The notes under the pieces were generated by a model. The model was not told the DNA's origin. It made no database searches and was given only the letters and a program-made list of their open reading frames with translations. This document shows positions 37,901 through 44,769 of a DNA stretch of 64,000 bases, piece after piece (within the stretch, counting starts at the first letter, position 1; each line of letters starts with the position of its first letter). The stretch comes from Xanthobacter autotrophicus (GTDB lineage: Bacteria; Pseudomonadota; Alphaproteobacteria; Rhizobiales; Xanthobacteraceae), in NCBI RefSeq assembly GCF_005871085.1, contig NZ_VAUP01000009.1, forward strand, positions 1 through 64,000. The letters run 5' to 3'. Made by a program: the position numbers and the translations under genes.

Positions 37901-38427
37901 ATGATGCCGCCGCCGAGCCGGATCGCGTCGGAGCCGGCAGACGTGATCGTGCCGGAATTGTCCACGGACACCTTGGCGGTGGTCGCCGTCGCCTTGTCGA
38001 AATCGAACGCCTGGCCGGTCTGGGAGCTGATGGTGCCGGAATTGGTGATGGTCACCGTGCCGTCGGCCAGCGCGCCGTTGATGCGGAGTGCGTCGTCCTT
38101 CGAGGTGATGGCGCCATTGTTGGTCAGCGTGAAGGCGCCGGTGACGCCACTTGCCGTGTCGATGGTGCGGTTATTCGAGGTGATGGTGCCGTTGTTGGTG
38201 ATGACCACACCGGGCGTCGCCGTCGCCGCCGCGCTCCACTGGATGGCGGAGGAACCGCCGCCCGCGAGCGTCGCGCCCGTGTCGATGGTGCCGGTGTCGC
38301 TGCCGGACACGCTCTGCTGCCCGGCGGCGGGCGGCACGGTGAACGAAGCCGCGAGTGCGGGCGCCGCCATGCCGGCCAGGAACAGGGCGAGGACGAGGCG
38401 GCTCGACGAGGCGTACAGCGCGGGCAT
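34969..38427 (-). CDS. type V autotransporter with beta-helix passenger
   Basis: A 1152-residue outer-membrane protein. The signal peptide spans residues 1-26 (LVLALFLAGMAAPALA, cut before ASFT). The passenger, about residues 30-750, is built of imperfect repeats around N[NSY]GTI, for example ITNNGTITSNN, ITNSGTISSQ and VNYGTISG, which predicts a right-handed beta-helix exposed on the surface. The barrel covers about the last 280 residues (from PVWTGWAQGYGQWLSTDSNG) and ends AALAVKF with the terminal Phe required for outer-membrane insertion. It probably acts in adhesion or aggregation. The ATG at 38427 has GGGGA 6 bases upstream. It splits the C1-cofactor genes. Confidence 0.92.
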   Translation of the reverse strand: MPALYASSSRLVLALFLAGMAAPALAASFTVPPAAGQQSVSGSDTGTIDTGATLAGGGSSAIQWSAAATATPGVVITNNGTITSNNRTIDTASGVTGAFTLTNNGAITSKDDALRINGALADGTVTITNSGTISSQTGQAFDFDKATATTAKVSVDNSGTITSAGSDAIRLGGGIIDITNSGTIETTLNGKRAIKVETAANFDTLQSFTLTNKLGGVVAGTDDGIKISSTAGSTAAPILKIDNAGTIKSTVDGQGIDLGGIYSANATITITNRSTGLITAAGNDAIQGTNGLTINNYGTISSYYAAGTADTQNNSAIKVDGDDIGKAITITVNNYEGGLISGAYHGIKGSGASDTLIVTNSGTIEGRNGSGVNSNGTGTLTNYGTITGTYDPAASFGDGDGVDFDQAATVYNYGTIKGLGSKGTKPGEEKPSTSEGIAIGGGTIVNGDATHTSALISGANNGILVDDSNGGDAFAAMSVTNYGTIQGLDGYGIRYVNSGVDGSKSLTVVNYGTISGTTYAVEMGGGNDLFVYHTGSKVTGIVDAEGGTDTLQLGALGDNVTFDASLIGDAATYRHFERVTAEAQTLTTLTGTSTFAGDLVFDQSALALDNASLGEANLILSGNDTNAGVLTGNGTLGSLAASGTVFLSPGTSSAPYGTLAVTGNATLAGTYLVDVAPNGKTDLITMGGTATIAEGAQVEMYGALAWSRIYTIVSSDTQVSGTFAGLTVANPINYLFVTPELSYDDTRVTLALERTGVAFASYALTRNQLSVAGALERIGGSDKARSSILYGDFATQVAGDNPTLALAQLSGDIHATLPGQIATENMLVNDLILGRLRQADYAAAKGSAAALGAGGPARAYAEPSSPAANAFKAIKAPADAPVWTGWAQGYGQWLSTDSNGNAAAADTNLGGVLLGGDVSLANTVFGLAAGYSSASTSTDLASADTETWRIAAYGGARFDAIKLRAGASYGWSSIDTSRFVALTGEAPKASYDGTAGNLFAEAGYTVALGGVAFEPFAGIGWTSVNLGSFAETNAPVAGLASQGTSFDTAYTTLGLRLATTFAAGNGIAVTPHASAGWRHAFGDVVPEAAVVFVNTGTVFGVEGLPIAEDSLVASLGIDLAFATGVTLTLAYDGMAGDGASYNAGKAALAVKF
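36870..38230 (-). repeat. coding repeats of the autotransporter passenger
   Basis: More than fifteen imperfect copies of a unit centred on N[NSY]GTI, spaced irregularly about 20-45 residues apart. At the DNA level they share the core GTGCCG(A/T)AATT on the plus strand. Such arrays can expand or contract and may vary between strains. Confidence 0.8.
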
Positions 38428-38610
38428 GGCGTTCCCCAGAAGGTATCGAGGGGCTGCGTAGGGGCCTTCGATTACAGTTGGATGACAGCCGGAAGGAGCG
38501 CCGGCGCGGGGCCGAGCCCGTGGTCCGCCACATCCCCGCCACAGGCAGGATTTCGCCGGACGAACGGCGCGCTTGGCGCGCCGCTGCGATGAAACGACGC
38601 CCGGCTCGCA

Positions 38611-38634
38611 GCGCGATCCGATCAGATTGAACCC
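38611..38634. repeat. short dispersed intergenic element related to those near 16,480 and 54,760
   Basis: GCGCGATCCGATCAGATTGA followed by AC matches GCCCGATCCGAGCAAATTGA at 16482 at 17 of 20 positions, and the same two bases AC follow there. It also matches the reverse complement of 54752-54775 in the part CGATCxGATTGAA. It lies between the autotransporter promoter region and the HisA-like gene end. Confidence 0.4.
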
Positions 38635-38665
38635 GCTGTTCGGCGAAGGAGTGGGCCAGCCGCCG

Positions 38666-39373
38666 TCAGGCCCACCGACGAGCGGTGTCAGGCCCGATGC
38701 GGCCGTCATGCAGGGCGCTGGCCACCAGAACGCCGGCGGCGCCCGCAGCCGCCAGCCGATCGAGATCCTCAGGTCCCCTGACGCCGCCCGCCGCATAAAG
38801 CAGCGGATGCCGGCCGCTGGCGGCGGCACGGGCGGCGGTCCGCGCCAACGCGGCGAGGTCCGGGCCTTCCCCGCTGCCCACCCGAGCCAGCGTCATCACG
38901 ATCACCCTCTCCGGCCACAGGGCGGCGTCCTCATGCACGCCTTCAGGGCCGCGCGACCCTGCGGCATCATGATCGAGGGAGAGAATGGCGCCGGTGGCGG
39001 CGAGCACCTCGCGCGCGGCTGCGACATCGGGAAGCGTTTCGGTCCCTATGACGCTGGTTCCACGCCCCTGCGCCGCACGCGTGCGCACCTGATCGGCATG
39101 CGTTTCGCCGGCGTCGATCCACAGGTCGAGGTGCGGAAAGGCCGCCTTCAACCCTTCGATGACTTCGCCATGGCCACCTGTGCCTGCTATGGCGTCTAGA
39201 TCGGCGATATAGAGTGTACGGAAGGGCGCCAGTGCGAGGAGGCCCGCCACCACGTCTTCCGCCGCGCTGGTCGCGGCAATCGGGGTGTGGATGGGACGAT
39301 ATGCATCGCGGTCTCCGCGCAGGGCGTGAACGACGCACCCTCCCTTCAGGTCAACGACAGGGATAAGCTGCAT
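38666..39373 (-). CDS. HisA-like TIM-barrel protein of the C1-cofactor gene set
   Basis: A 235-residue (beta/alpha)8 protein related to HisA. It begins LIPVVDLKGGCVVHALRGDR with the catalytic-type Asp. The second acidic residue of the HisA site corresponds to ILSLDHDAAGS near residue 130. AAGGVRGPEDLDRLAAAGAA is the C-terminal phosphate-binding segment. No histidine genes are nearby, and HisA-like paralogues occur in methanopterin/methanofuran gene islands of methylotrophs. The reaction is unknown. The ATG at 39373 starts at the first strand. It is divergent from the ATP-grasp gene with only 37 bases between. Confidence 0.8.
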   Translation of the reverse strand: MQLIPVVDLKGGCVVHALRGDRDAYRPIHTPIAATSAAEDVVAGLLALAPFRTLYIADLDAIAGTGGHGEVIEGLKAAFPHLDLWIDAGETHADQVRTRAAQGRGTSVIGTETLPDVAAAREVLAATGAILSLDHDAAGSRGPEGVHEDAALWPERVIVMTLARVGSGEGPDLAALARTAARAAASGRHPLLYAAGGVRGPEDLDRLAAAGAAGVLVASALHDGRIGPDTARRWA

Positions 39374-39410
39374 CTTAGAATGACCCTGTTTTGCCCCCGA
39401 AAGGTGCCCT

Positions 39411-40376
39411 ATGCGCGTTTTCATCTGCGAGTACGTGACATCCGGAGGATTGCGCGACAAGCCCTTGCCCGAAGCCGCCCTAGCGGAAGCCCGCCTAGTA
39501 CGCGACGCCTTGGTGATGGACCTTGAGGAGTTGCCGGGAATTAGCGCCGTCTTGGCCTATGACGACCGCCTGCCCCGGCCGAAGCATGACGCTGTTCCTG
39601 TGCGAAAGGGCGAGGACCCCTGGATCACCTGGTCCGGCCTGGCGCAGGAATGCGACGTGGTGTGGCCCATCGCGCCCGAGGCCGGCGGCCAGCACAGCCG
39701 CATGGTGCGCCTGATGCGGGAGGCGAACGCCCGAATCATCGCCTCCGCCTCCGACACCGTCACGCTGCTCAACAGCCGCCTGAAGACGGCCAAGCGCCTC
39801 GCCGAGCACGGCATCCCCCATGTGCCGACCTATCCCATCGATGCCCTGCCGCGGGGCCTCGACGGTGATCTGGTGACCCGGCCGGACGACGGATCAGGCT
39901 GGGCCAGCGCCCGTGCCTGGCCCAACCGTGCCGCCCTCCCGCGCGGCGCCGGCCTGGTGGTGCAGCCTTATGTGCACGGCACCTTCGCCAGCCTCGGCGT
40001 GCTGGCCCGCGAGGATAGCGTGACCCTGCTCGCCGTCCACCGGCTGCACATTTCCCACCTCGTGGGCGTGTTCGGCTTCGAGGGGGTGACGGTCGGTGCC
40101 ATCGTCGACGAGGATGGCAGCCTGGCCGCCCTGGCGCGCGATGTGGTGGCGGCTTTCCCCGGCCTGTCCGGGCTCTTGGGCATCGACGTGATCCTGACGC
40201 CGCAGGGCCCCATGGTTACGGAGGTCCATCCGCGCGTCACTCCGGCCTATGCGGGCCTGCATGCCTCGCTTGGCGTCAATCCGCTGGCGTTCGTGCCGGA
40301 ACTGATCCGCGAGGGCAAGCCGCCGGCGGTGCCCCACCTGCCGCGGACGGTCCCGGTCGAGGTGAAGCTCCGTTGA
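39411..40376 (+). CDS. mfnD: ATP-grasp ligase, MfnD-like (tyramine/tyrosine-glutamate ligase type)
   Basis: A 321-residue ATP-grasp protein. The N-terminus VFICEYVTSGGLRDKPLPEA is typical of the MfnD family, which adds glutamate to tyramine in methanofuran synthesis. Bacterial homologues serve the analogous cofactor of methylotrophs. The ATP-grasp part contains LLNSRLKTAKRLAEHGIPHV near residue 120, LVVQPYVHGTFASLGV near 183 and VTEVHPRVTPAYAGL near 268 with the metal ligands. Assignment to the exact substrate is inference. AAAGG lies 6 bases before the ATG. The stop lies inside a 15-bp tandem repeat. Confidence 0.8.
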   Translation: MRVFICEYVTSGGLRDKPLPEAALAEARLVRDALVMDLEELPGISAVLAYDDRLPRPKHDAVPVRKGEDPWITWSGLAQECDVVWPIAPEAGGQHSRMVRLMREANARIIASASDTVTLLNSRLKTAKRLAEHGIPHVPTYPIDALPRGLDGDLVTRPDDGSGWASARAWPNRAALPRGAGLVVQPYVHGTFASLGVLAREDSVTLLAVHRLHISHLVGVFGFEGVTVGAIVDEDGSLAALARDVVAAFPGLSGLLGIDVILTPQGPMVTEVHPRVTPAYAGLHASLGVNPLAFVPELIREGKPPAVPHLPRTVPVEVKLR

Positions 40377-40410
40377 AAGCAGCTCCGTTGAAAGCAGCTC
40401 CGTTGAAAGA
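40366..40410. repeat. three tandem 15-bp repeats over the mfnD-like stop codon
   Basis: AGCTCCGTTGAAAGC occurs twice and then once with a single change at the last base. The first unit includes the TGA stop at 40374-40376. The length is a multiple of three, but because the stop is in the first unit the copies are untranslated. It is probably a recent slippage product. Confidence 0.85.
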
Positions 40411-40476
40411 CTTGGCCGAAACCAATAGGAAGGCACATCGTTCAAGGCCGGCGTCCCGTCGGCGCGTGAGACCCAC

Positions 40477-40914
40477 ATGACGTCCGACGACACCCCTTCC
40501 CTCGCCGAAGCACAGGTTGAAACCGAAGCCGGGGCACGCACCCGTCCGCACAACACGGACCGGCTGTTCCTGCGCGCCCTGCCCTTCTATGCCCGGCACG
40601 GCCTCTTCGAGTCCGAGCGCGAGCTGGGCCAGCGCTTCGTGGTGGACGTGGACTGCTGGCTCGACACCCGCCCCGCCGCCTGGGCCGACGATGCCGCCCT
40701 CACCGTCTCCTACCAGCAGGTCTACGAGCACGTGGCGGCGGTGGTGACTGACGATCCGGTCCGCCTCATCGAGACCCTGGCCGAGCGCATCGCCACGCGC
40801 ATCCTCGACCATTTCGAGATCGTGGAGCAGGTGCGGGTGGTCGTGCACAAGCCCGGCGCGCCGATCACCGGCGTGTTCGGCGACGTGGGCATCGAGATCA
40901 TCCGCTCCCGCTAG
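40477..40914 (+). CDS. folB: dihydroneopterin aldolase (FolB family)
   Basis: A 145-residue protein with a 28-residue disordered N-terminus and a tunnelling-fold domain. FolB motifs are LPFYARHGLFESERELGQRF with the active-site Glu, SYQQVYEHV near residue 77, LIETLAERIA near 93, and VVHKPGAPITGVFGDVGIEI with the catalytic Lys. It would cleave dihydroneopterin to 6-hydroxymethyl-dihydropterin. That product feeds both folate and methanopterin, and the neighbours favour the latter. Confidence 0.87.
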   Translation: MTSDDTPSLAEAQVETEAGARTRPHNTDRLFLRALPFYARHGLFESERELGQRFVVDVDCWLDTRPAAWADDAALTVSYQQVYEHVAAVVTDDPVRLIETLAERIATRILDHFEIVEQVRVVVHKPGAPITGVFGDVGIEIIRSR

Positions 40915-41026
40915 ATTTCGTCTCCCGCGCGAGGGGCGGAACGACGCGCCCCGCTTTCCCGCTCCGCTGCATTGCGTCATAAAGCAGCCGGCGGGGGCGT
41001 CCGTCGGACCAGCATGGGAGTGCGCG

Positions 41027-42016
41027 GTGAGCGAGTTGGTGACCTTGAAGACCTACCTCGGGACCTGGGCCGGCGCTGACGCAGGCCGCACGGCGGTCGC
41101 GCAGGCCGTGACCGCCATCGCCGAGGCCGGCGTCGGCATCGCCGATCTCGTCGCCCGCGGGCCGCTCGAAGAGGGCCTCGCCTCCATTCGCGGCGTCGAT
41201 CCCAACGCTGGCGGCGACGCCCAGAAGGAACTGGACGTGGTGGCCGAGGAGCGCATCAAGGCCGCTCTCCTGCCCACCCCCACCGCCTTCCTCGCCTCCG
41301 AGGAGAGCGAGGAGCTGATCCCGCTGAACCCGGAAGGCCGCCTCGTAATCGCGGTGGACCCGCTGGACGGCTCCTCCAACATCGACACCAACGTGTCGGT
41401 GGGCACCATCTATTCCATCCTGCCCTATGACCCCGCCGTGCATACCGATCCGGTATCGGCGGTGATGCGGCCGGGCGTGAACCAAGTGGCGTCGGGCTTC
41501 CTGGCCTATGGCCCCGCCACCATCCTCGTCGCCACCTTCGGCGAAGGCACGCAGGTGTTCGTGCACGACCGGCAGACCGGCGAGTTCGTGCTGGCCCGCA
41601 CCAATGTGGAAATCCCGGCCGAGACCAAGGAATACGGCGTCAACCAGTCCAACGTGCGGCACTGGGCTCCGCCCATGAGCGCCTATATCGCCGACTGCCT
41701 CGCCGGCAAGGACGGCCCGCGCGGCAAGGACTTCAACATGCGCTGGGTCGGCTCCATGGTGGCCGACGCCTTCCGCATCTTCACCCGCGGTGGCGTCTAT
41801 GTGTATCCGGGCGACAAGCGCAAGGGTTACGAGAACGGCCGCCTGCGGCTGATCTACGAGGCCAATCCGGTGGCCTTCCTCACCGAGCAGGCCAAGGGCG
41901 CCGCCACCGACGGCAAGACCCGCATCCTCGACATCGAGCCCCAACACATCCACCAGCGCATCCCGCTGGTGTTCGGCTCCAAGGCCGAGGTGGAGAAGAT
42001 CGCGTCGTATTATTGA
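41027..42016 (+). CDS. fbp: class I fructose-1,6-bisphosphatase
   Basis: It removes the 1-phosphate of fructose-1,6-bisphosphate in gluconeogenesis or the Calvin cycle. It has 329 residues. The Mg-binding signature is VDPLDGSSNIDTNVSVGTIY near residue 110, preceded by FLASEESEEL. MRWVGSMVADAFRIFTRGG and YPGDKRKGYENGRLRLIYEA form the substrate site. The GTG at 41027 has GGGAG 6 bases upstream. No cbb genes adjoin it, so it cannot be called CbbF from context. A second, unrelated FBPase (glpX) is 12 kb away. Confidence 0.95.
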   Translation: MSELVTLKTYLGTWAGADAGRTAVAQAVTAIAEAGVGIADLVARGPLEEGLASIRGVDPNAGGDAQKELDVVAEERIKAALLPTPTAFLASEESEELIPLNPEGRLVIAVDPLDGSSNIDTNVSVGTIYSILPYDPAVHTDPVSAVMRPGVNQVASGFLAYGPATILVATFGEGTQVFVHDRQTGEFVLARTNVEIPAETKEYGVNQSNVRHWAPPMSAYIADCLAGKDGPRGKDFNMRWVGSMVADAFRIFTRGGVYVYPGDKRKGYENGRLRLIYEANPVAFLTEQAKGAATDGKTRILDIEPQHIHQRIPLVFGSKAEVEKIASYY

Positions 42017-42050
42017 GCGCCCGTTTGAAAACGGGCCCGGATGGGCGCTC
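42015..42050 (+). terminator. overlapping hairpins after fbp
   Basis: Two alternative stems are visible. GCCCGTT / AACGGGC with a TGAA tetraloop spans 42019-42036. GAGCGCCC / GGGCGCTC closes 42015-42050. They overlap the stop codon region and probably terminate fbp. Confidence 0.6.
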
Positions 42051-42071
42051 GTAGCCCCTCCGGCTCTTCAG

Positions 42072-42108
42072 CACCGTCATGGCCGGGCTTGCCCCGGCCA
42101 TGACGGTG
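42072..42108. repeat. REP-like palindrome, 16-bp perfect stem
   Basis: CACCGTCATGGCCGGG, loop CTTGC, then the exact complement. The core ATGGCCGGGCTTG-CCCGGCCAT is a well-known dispersed palindrome in alphaproteobacterial genomes. It may also act as a terminator or mRNA 3' barrier for fbp. Confidence 0.75.
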
Positions 42109-42292
42109 TCATCTTGGCAAAGCCCTTTTCGGTAAAATCGCAAGACGGCACCCGCACGAAGCCGGCGGTGCAGGTTCGGCGCCCCCGCCCCTTGACCTGC
42201 CCCGGAAAAAAACGTTCGATCGTTTCCTGACGACCGCGCCCGCACGGCGCATGAAGCCGCCCCTTCAGAGAGCGGCGACGAGGGAGACGAAA

Positions 42293-43900
42293 ATGCTGGT
42301 GCCGGCGGCCGATTATCAGGGCCTCATCCGCGCCTTTTCCTGGCAGATTCCCGAGCGCTTCAACATGGGCGTGGCCTGCGCCGATGCCCATGCGGACGGC
42401 ACGGGCAAGCCCGCGCTCATCTTCGTCGAGGAGAGCGGCAGCGTCCGCACCTACAGCTTCGACGAACTGACAGCCCTCACCAACCGCTTCGCCAATGCCC
42501 TGGTGGCGCGGGGCCTCACGCGCGGCGACCGGGTGGCGGTGTTCCTGCCGCAGGCGCCGGAAACCGCCATCGCCCACATCGCCGCCTTCAAGGCGGGGCT
42601 GATCTCTGTGCCGCTCTTCACCCTGTTCGGCGACGAGGCGCTGGAGTTCCGCCTCGCCGCCTCGGGCGCGCGCGTGCTGGTGACCGACCTTACCGGCCTC
42701 GCCAAGCTCGAGCGGGTGCGCGGCCATCTGCCGGACCTGGAGCATGTCTTCGTCATCGGGCCCGACACCGGCGGCGCATCCTCATTCGACGCCGCGCTGG
42801 AAGCGGCCTCCGACCGCTTCACGCCGGTGGATACGGGGCCGGACGATCCCGGCATCATCATCTTCACCTCGGGCACCACAGGGAACCCGAAGGGCGCGCT
42901 GCACGGCCACCGCGTATTGCTCGGGCACCTGCCGTGCATCCAGTTCGTGCATCAATACATGCCCCAGCCCGGCGACCTGCACTGGACCCCGGCGGACTGG
43001 GCCTGGATCGGCGGGCTGTTCGATGTGCTCTTCCCCTCGCTTTATCTCGGCGTGCCCGTGCTCGCCCACCGGGCGAAGAAGTTCGATCCGGACGCGGCCA
43101 TGGACCTCATGGCGCGGCACCATGTGCGCAACGTGTTCCTGCCGCCCACCGCCCTCAAGCTGCTGCGGCAGGCGGACGTGCGACACGACGGCCTGAAGCT
43201 GCGCTCGCTCCTCACCGGCGGCGAAACGCTGGGCGCGGAACTGGGTGCCTTCGTGCAGGAGCGGCTCGGGGTGGAGGCACGGGAGATCTACGGCCAGACC
43301 GAGTGCAACCTGGTGGTGGGCTCCAACTCCAGCTTCTTCCCCATCCGCCCCGGCGCCATGGGCAAGGCCATTCCCGGCCATGACGTGCGCATCGTTGACG
43401 ACGAGGGCCACCCGCTGCCCACCGGCGCGGAAGGCCATATCGGCATCCGCCGCGGCGATCCGGTGATGATGCTGGAATACTGGAAGAACCCGGAGGCGAC
43501 GGCGCAGAAATATGCTGGCGACTTCCTCCTCACCGGCGACATGGGCCGGCAGGATGAGGACGGCTATCTCTGGTACGTAGGCCGCAGCGATGATGTCATC
43601 ACCTCGGCCGGCTACCGGATCGGGCCGGGGGAGATCGAGGACTGCATTCTCAAGCATCCGGCGGTGGCGCTGGTGGCGGTGGTGGGCGTGCCCGACCCGC
43701 TGCGCACCGAGGCGGTGAAGGCCTGGGTGGTGCTGAAGCCCACCGCCGTCCCCTCGGAGGCGCTGGCGAAGGAGATCCAGGATTTCGTGAAGACCCGCCT
43801 CTCCGCCCATGAATATCCGCGCCATGTGGCCTTCGCCGACACCCTGCCCATGACCGCCACCGGCAAGATCCTGCGGCGCGAGCTGCGGGCGCGGGGATAG
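42293..43900 (+). CDS. AMP-forming acyl-CoA/acetyl-CoA synthetase family protein
   Basis: A 535-residue ANL-superfamily adenylating enzyme that activates a carboxylic acid via acyl-AMP and then forms a CoA thioester. The P-loop is FTSGTTGNPKGALHGHR near residue 190. EIYGQTECN is near 335, LLTGDMGRQDEDGYLWYVGR near 410, DDVITSAGYRIGPGEIE near 430 and the terminal catalytic Lys in TATGKILRREL. It resembles acetyl-CoA synthetase-like and medium-chain enzymes, and the acid is not known. The ATG at 42293 has GGGAG 6 bases upstream, so an earlier in-frame ATG at 42251 was not used. Confidence 0.9.
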   Translation: MLVPAADYQGLIRAFSWQIPERFNMGVACADAHADGTGKPALIFVEESGSVRTYSFDELTALTNRFANALVARGLTRGDRVAVFLPQAPETAIAHIAAFKAGLISVPLFTLFGDEALEFRLAASGARVLVTDLTGLAKLERVRGHLPDLEHVFVIGPDTGGASSFDAALEAASDRFTPVDTGPDDPGIIIFTSGTTGNPKGALHGHRVLLGHLPCIQFVHQYMPQPGDLHWTPADWAWIGGLFDVLFPSLYLGVPVLAHRAKKFDPDAAMDLMARHHVRNVFLPPTALKLLRQADVRHDGLKLRSLLTGGETLGAELGAFVQERLGVEAREIYGQTECNLVVGSNSSFFPIRPGAMGKAIPGHDVRIVDDEGHPLPTGAEGHIGIRRGDPVMMLEYWKNPEATAQKYAGDFLLTGDMGRQDEDGYLWYVGRSDDVITSAGYRIGPGEIEDCILKHPAVALVAVVGVPDPLRTEAVKAWVVLKPTAVPSEALAKEIQDFVKTRLSAHEYPRHVAFADTLPMTATGKILRRELRARG

Positions 43901-43979
43901 CTGGACCGGGATTGCTCAAGCCCGCGCGGCGTTTGAGCGTGACCCGCTTGGCGTCGGTCGCAGACCGAAGCCGACGGTC

Positions 43980-44594
43980 CTACTGCGCCGCCGGCGGCAC
44001 CTGCTCGAGCGCGTCGCGGCACACGCTCTGGCGCAGCGGCGGGTCGTGGCGCAGGCGGCCGAACAGGATGTGGTCCTCCCACGTCCCGTTGATGCACAGA
44101 TATTCCCGCGAGTAGCCCTCCCGCACGAAGCCGCAGCCCTCCAGCAGGCGGATGGACGGCTGGTTGGAGGGCATGCAGGCCGCCTCGATGCGGCGCAGGT
44201 GCAGCATGTCGTAGGCGACGGGCAGAAGCGCGGTCACCGCCGCCTTCATGTAGCCCTGCCCGGCAAACGGCGCGCCCATCCAGTAGCCGAGGCTCGCCGC
44301 CTGGCACACGCCCCGGCGCACGTTGGACAAGGTGAGGCCGCCCAGCAGCGCATGGTCGGACTGGCGGAAGATGAAGAGCGGATAGGCCTCGTCGGCCACC
44401 ATGTCCCGGGTGTAGCGCCGCAGGCGGCGGCGGAAGGCGCCGCGGGTGAGGTCATCCGCCGGCCACAACGGCTCCCACGGGGTGAGGAAGTCCCGGCTCT
44501 GCTCCCGCAGGTCCCGCCACGGCCCGAAATCCTTCATCTGGGGCAGGCGCAGATAAACGCCCTTGCCCTCGATGACGGGGAGCGGCTCGATCAT
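43980..44594 (-). CDS. GNAT N-acetyltransferase, RimJ/RimL-like
   Basis: About 204 residues of the RimJ/RimL group, which acetylates alpha-amino groups of proteins or small amines from acetyl-CoA. Seen segments are VIEGKGVYLRLPQMKDFGPW at the N-terminus, SLGYWMGAPFAGQGYMKAAV (the pyrophosphate-binding loop) near residue 115, and NQPSIRLLEGCGFVREGYSR near 155. Ribosomal protein S5 is a known target of RimJ but the target here is unknown. An ATG at 44618 has a better GGGG site and could be the true start. A longer frame to 44708 looks non-coding. Confidence 0.85.
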   Translation of the reverse strand: MIEPLPVIEGKGVYLRLPQMKDFGPWRDLREQSRDFLTPWEPLWPADDLTRGAFRRRLRRYTRDMVADEAYPLFIFRQSDHALLGGLTLSNVRRGVCQAASLGYWMGAPFAGQGYMKAAVTALLPVAYDMLHLRRIEAACMPSNQPSIRLLEGCGFVREGYSREYLCINGTWEDHILFGRLRHDPPLRQSVCRDALEQVPPAAQ

Positions 44595-44769
44595 TAGGAC
44601 GGAACTCAGCGGCCACATGCTACGCCCCGAAGGAAATCCGTATCGACCCGGGGAGCAGGTCCACCCAAGCCGGGGCAGGTCAGGCGGGCACTCCCAGGAC
44701 ATGAACACGTGCCGGCCGGCACGCGACGCGATCCGACCGGCGGATCACTCCAACTCACCAACGCGTACT

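Noticed and set aside
36703-38592. 629-codon rightward frame opposite the autotransporter
   Set aside because: Shadow of the repeat-rich passenger. Its Gly/Ala/Val/Asp repeats only mirror the coding repeats on the other strand.
42072-42108. Idea that the 16-bp stem after fbp is a new regulatory RNA
   Set aside because: Its core matches a palindrome dispersed widely in alphaproteobacteria, so a REP-like repeat is the simpler explanation.
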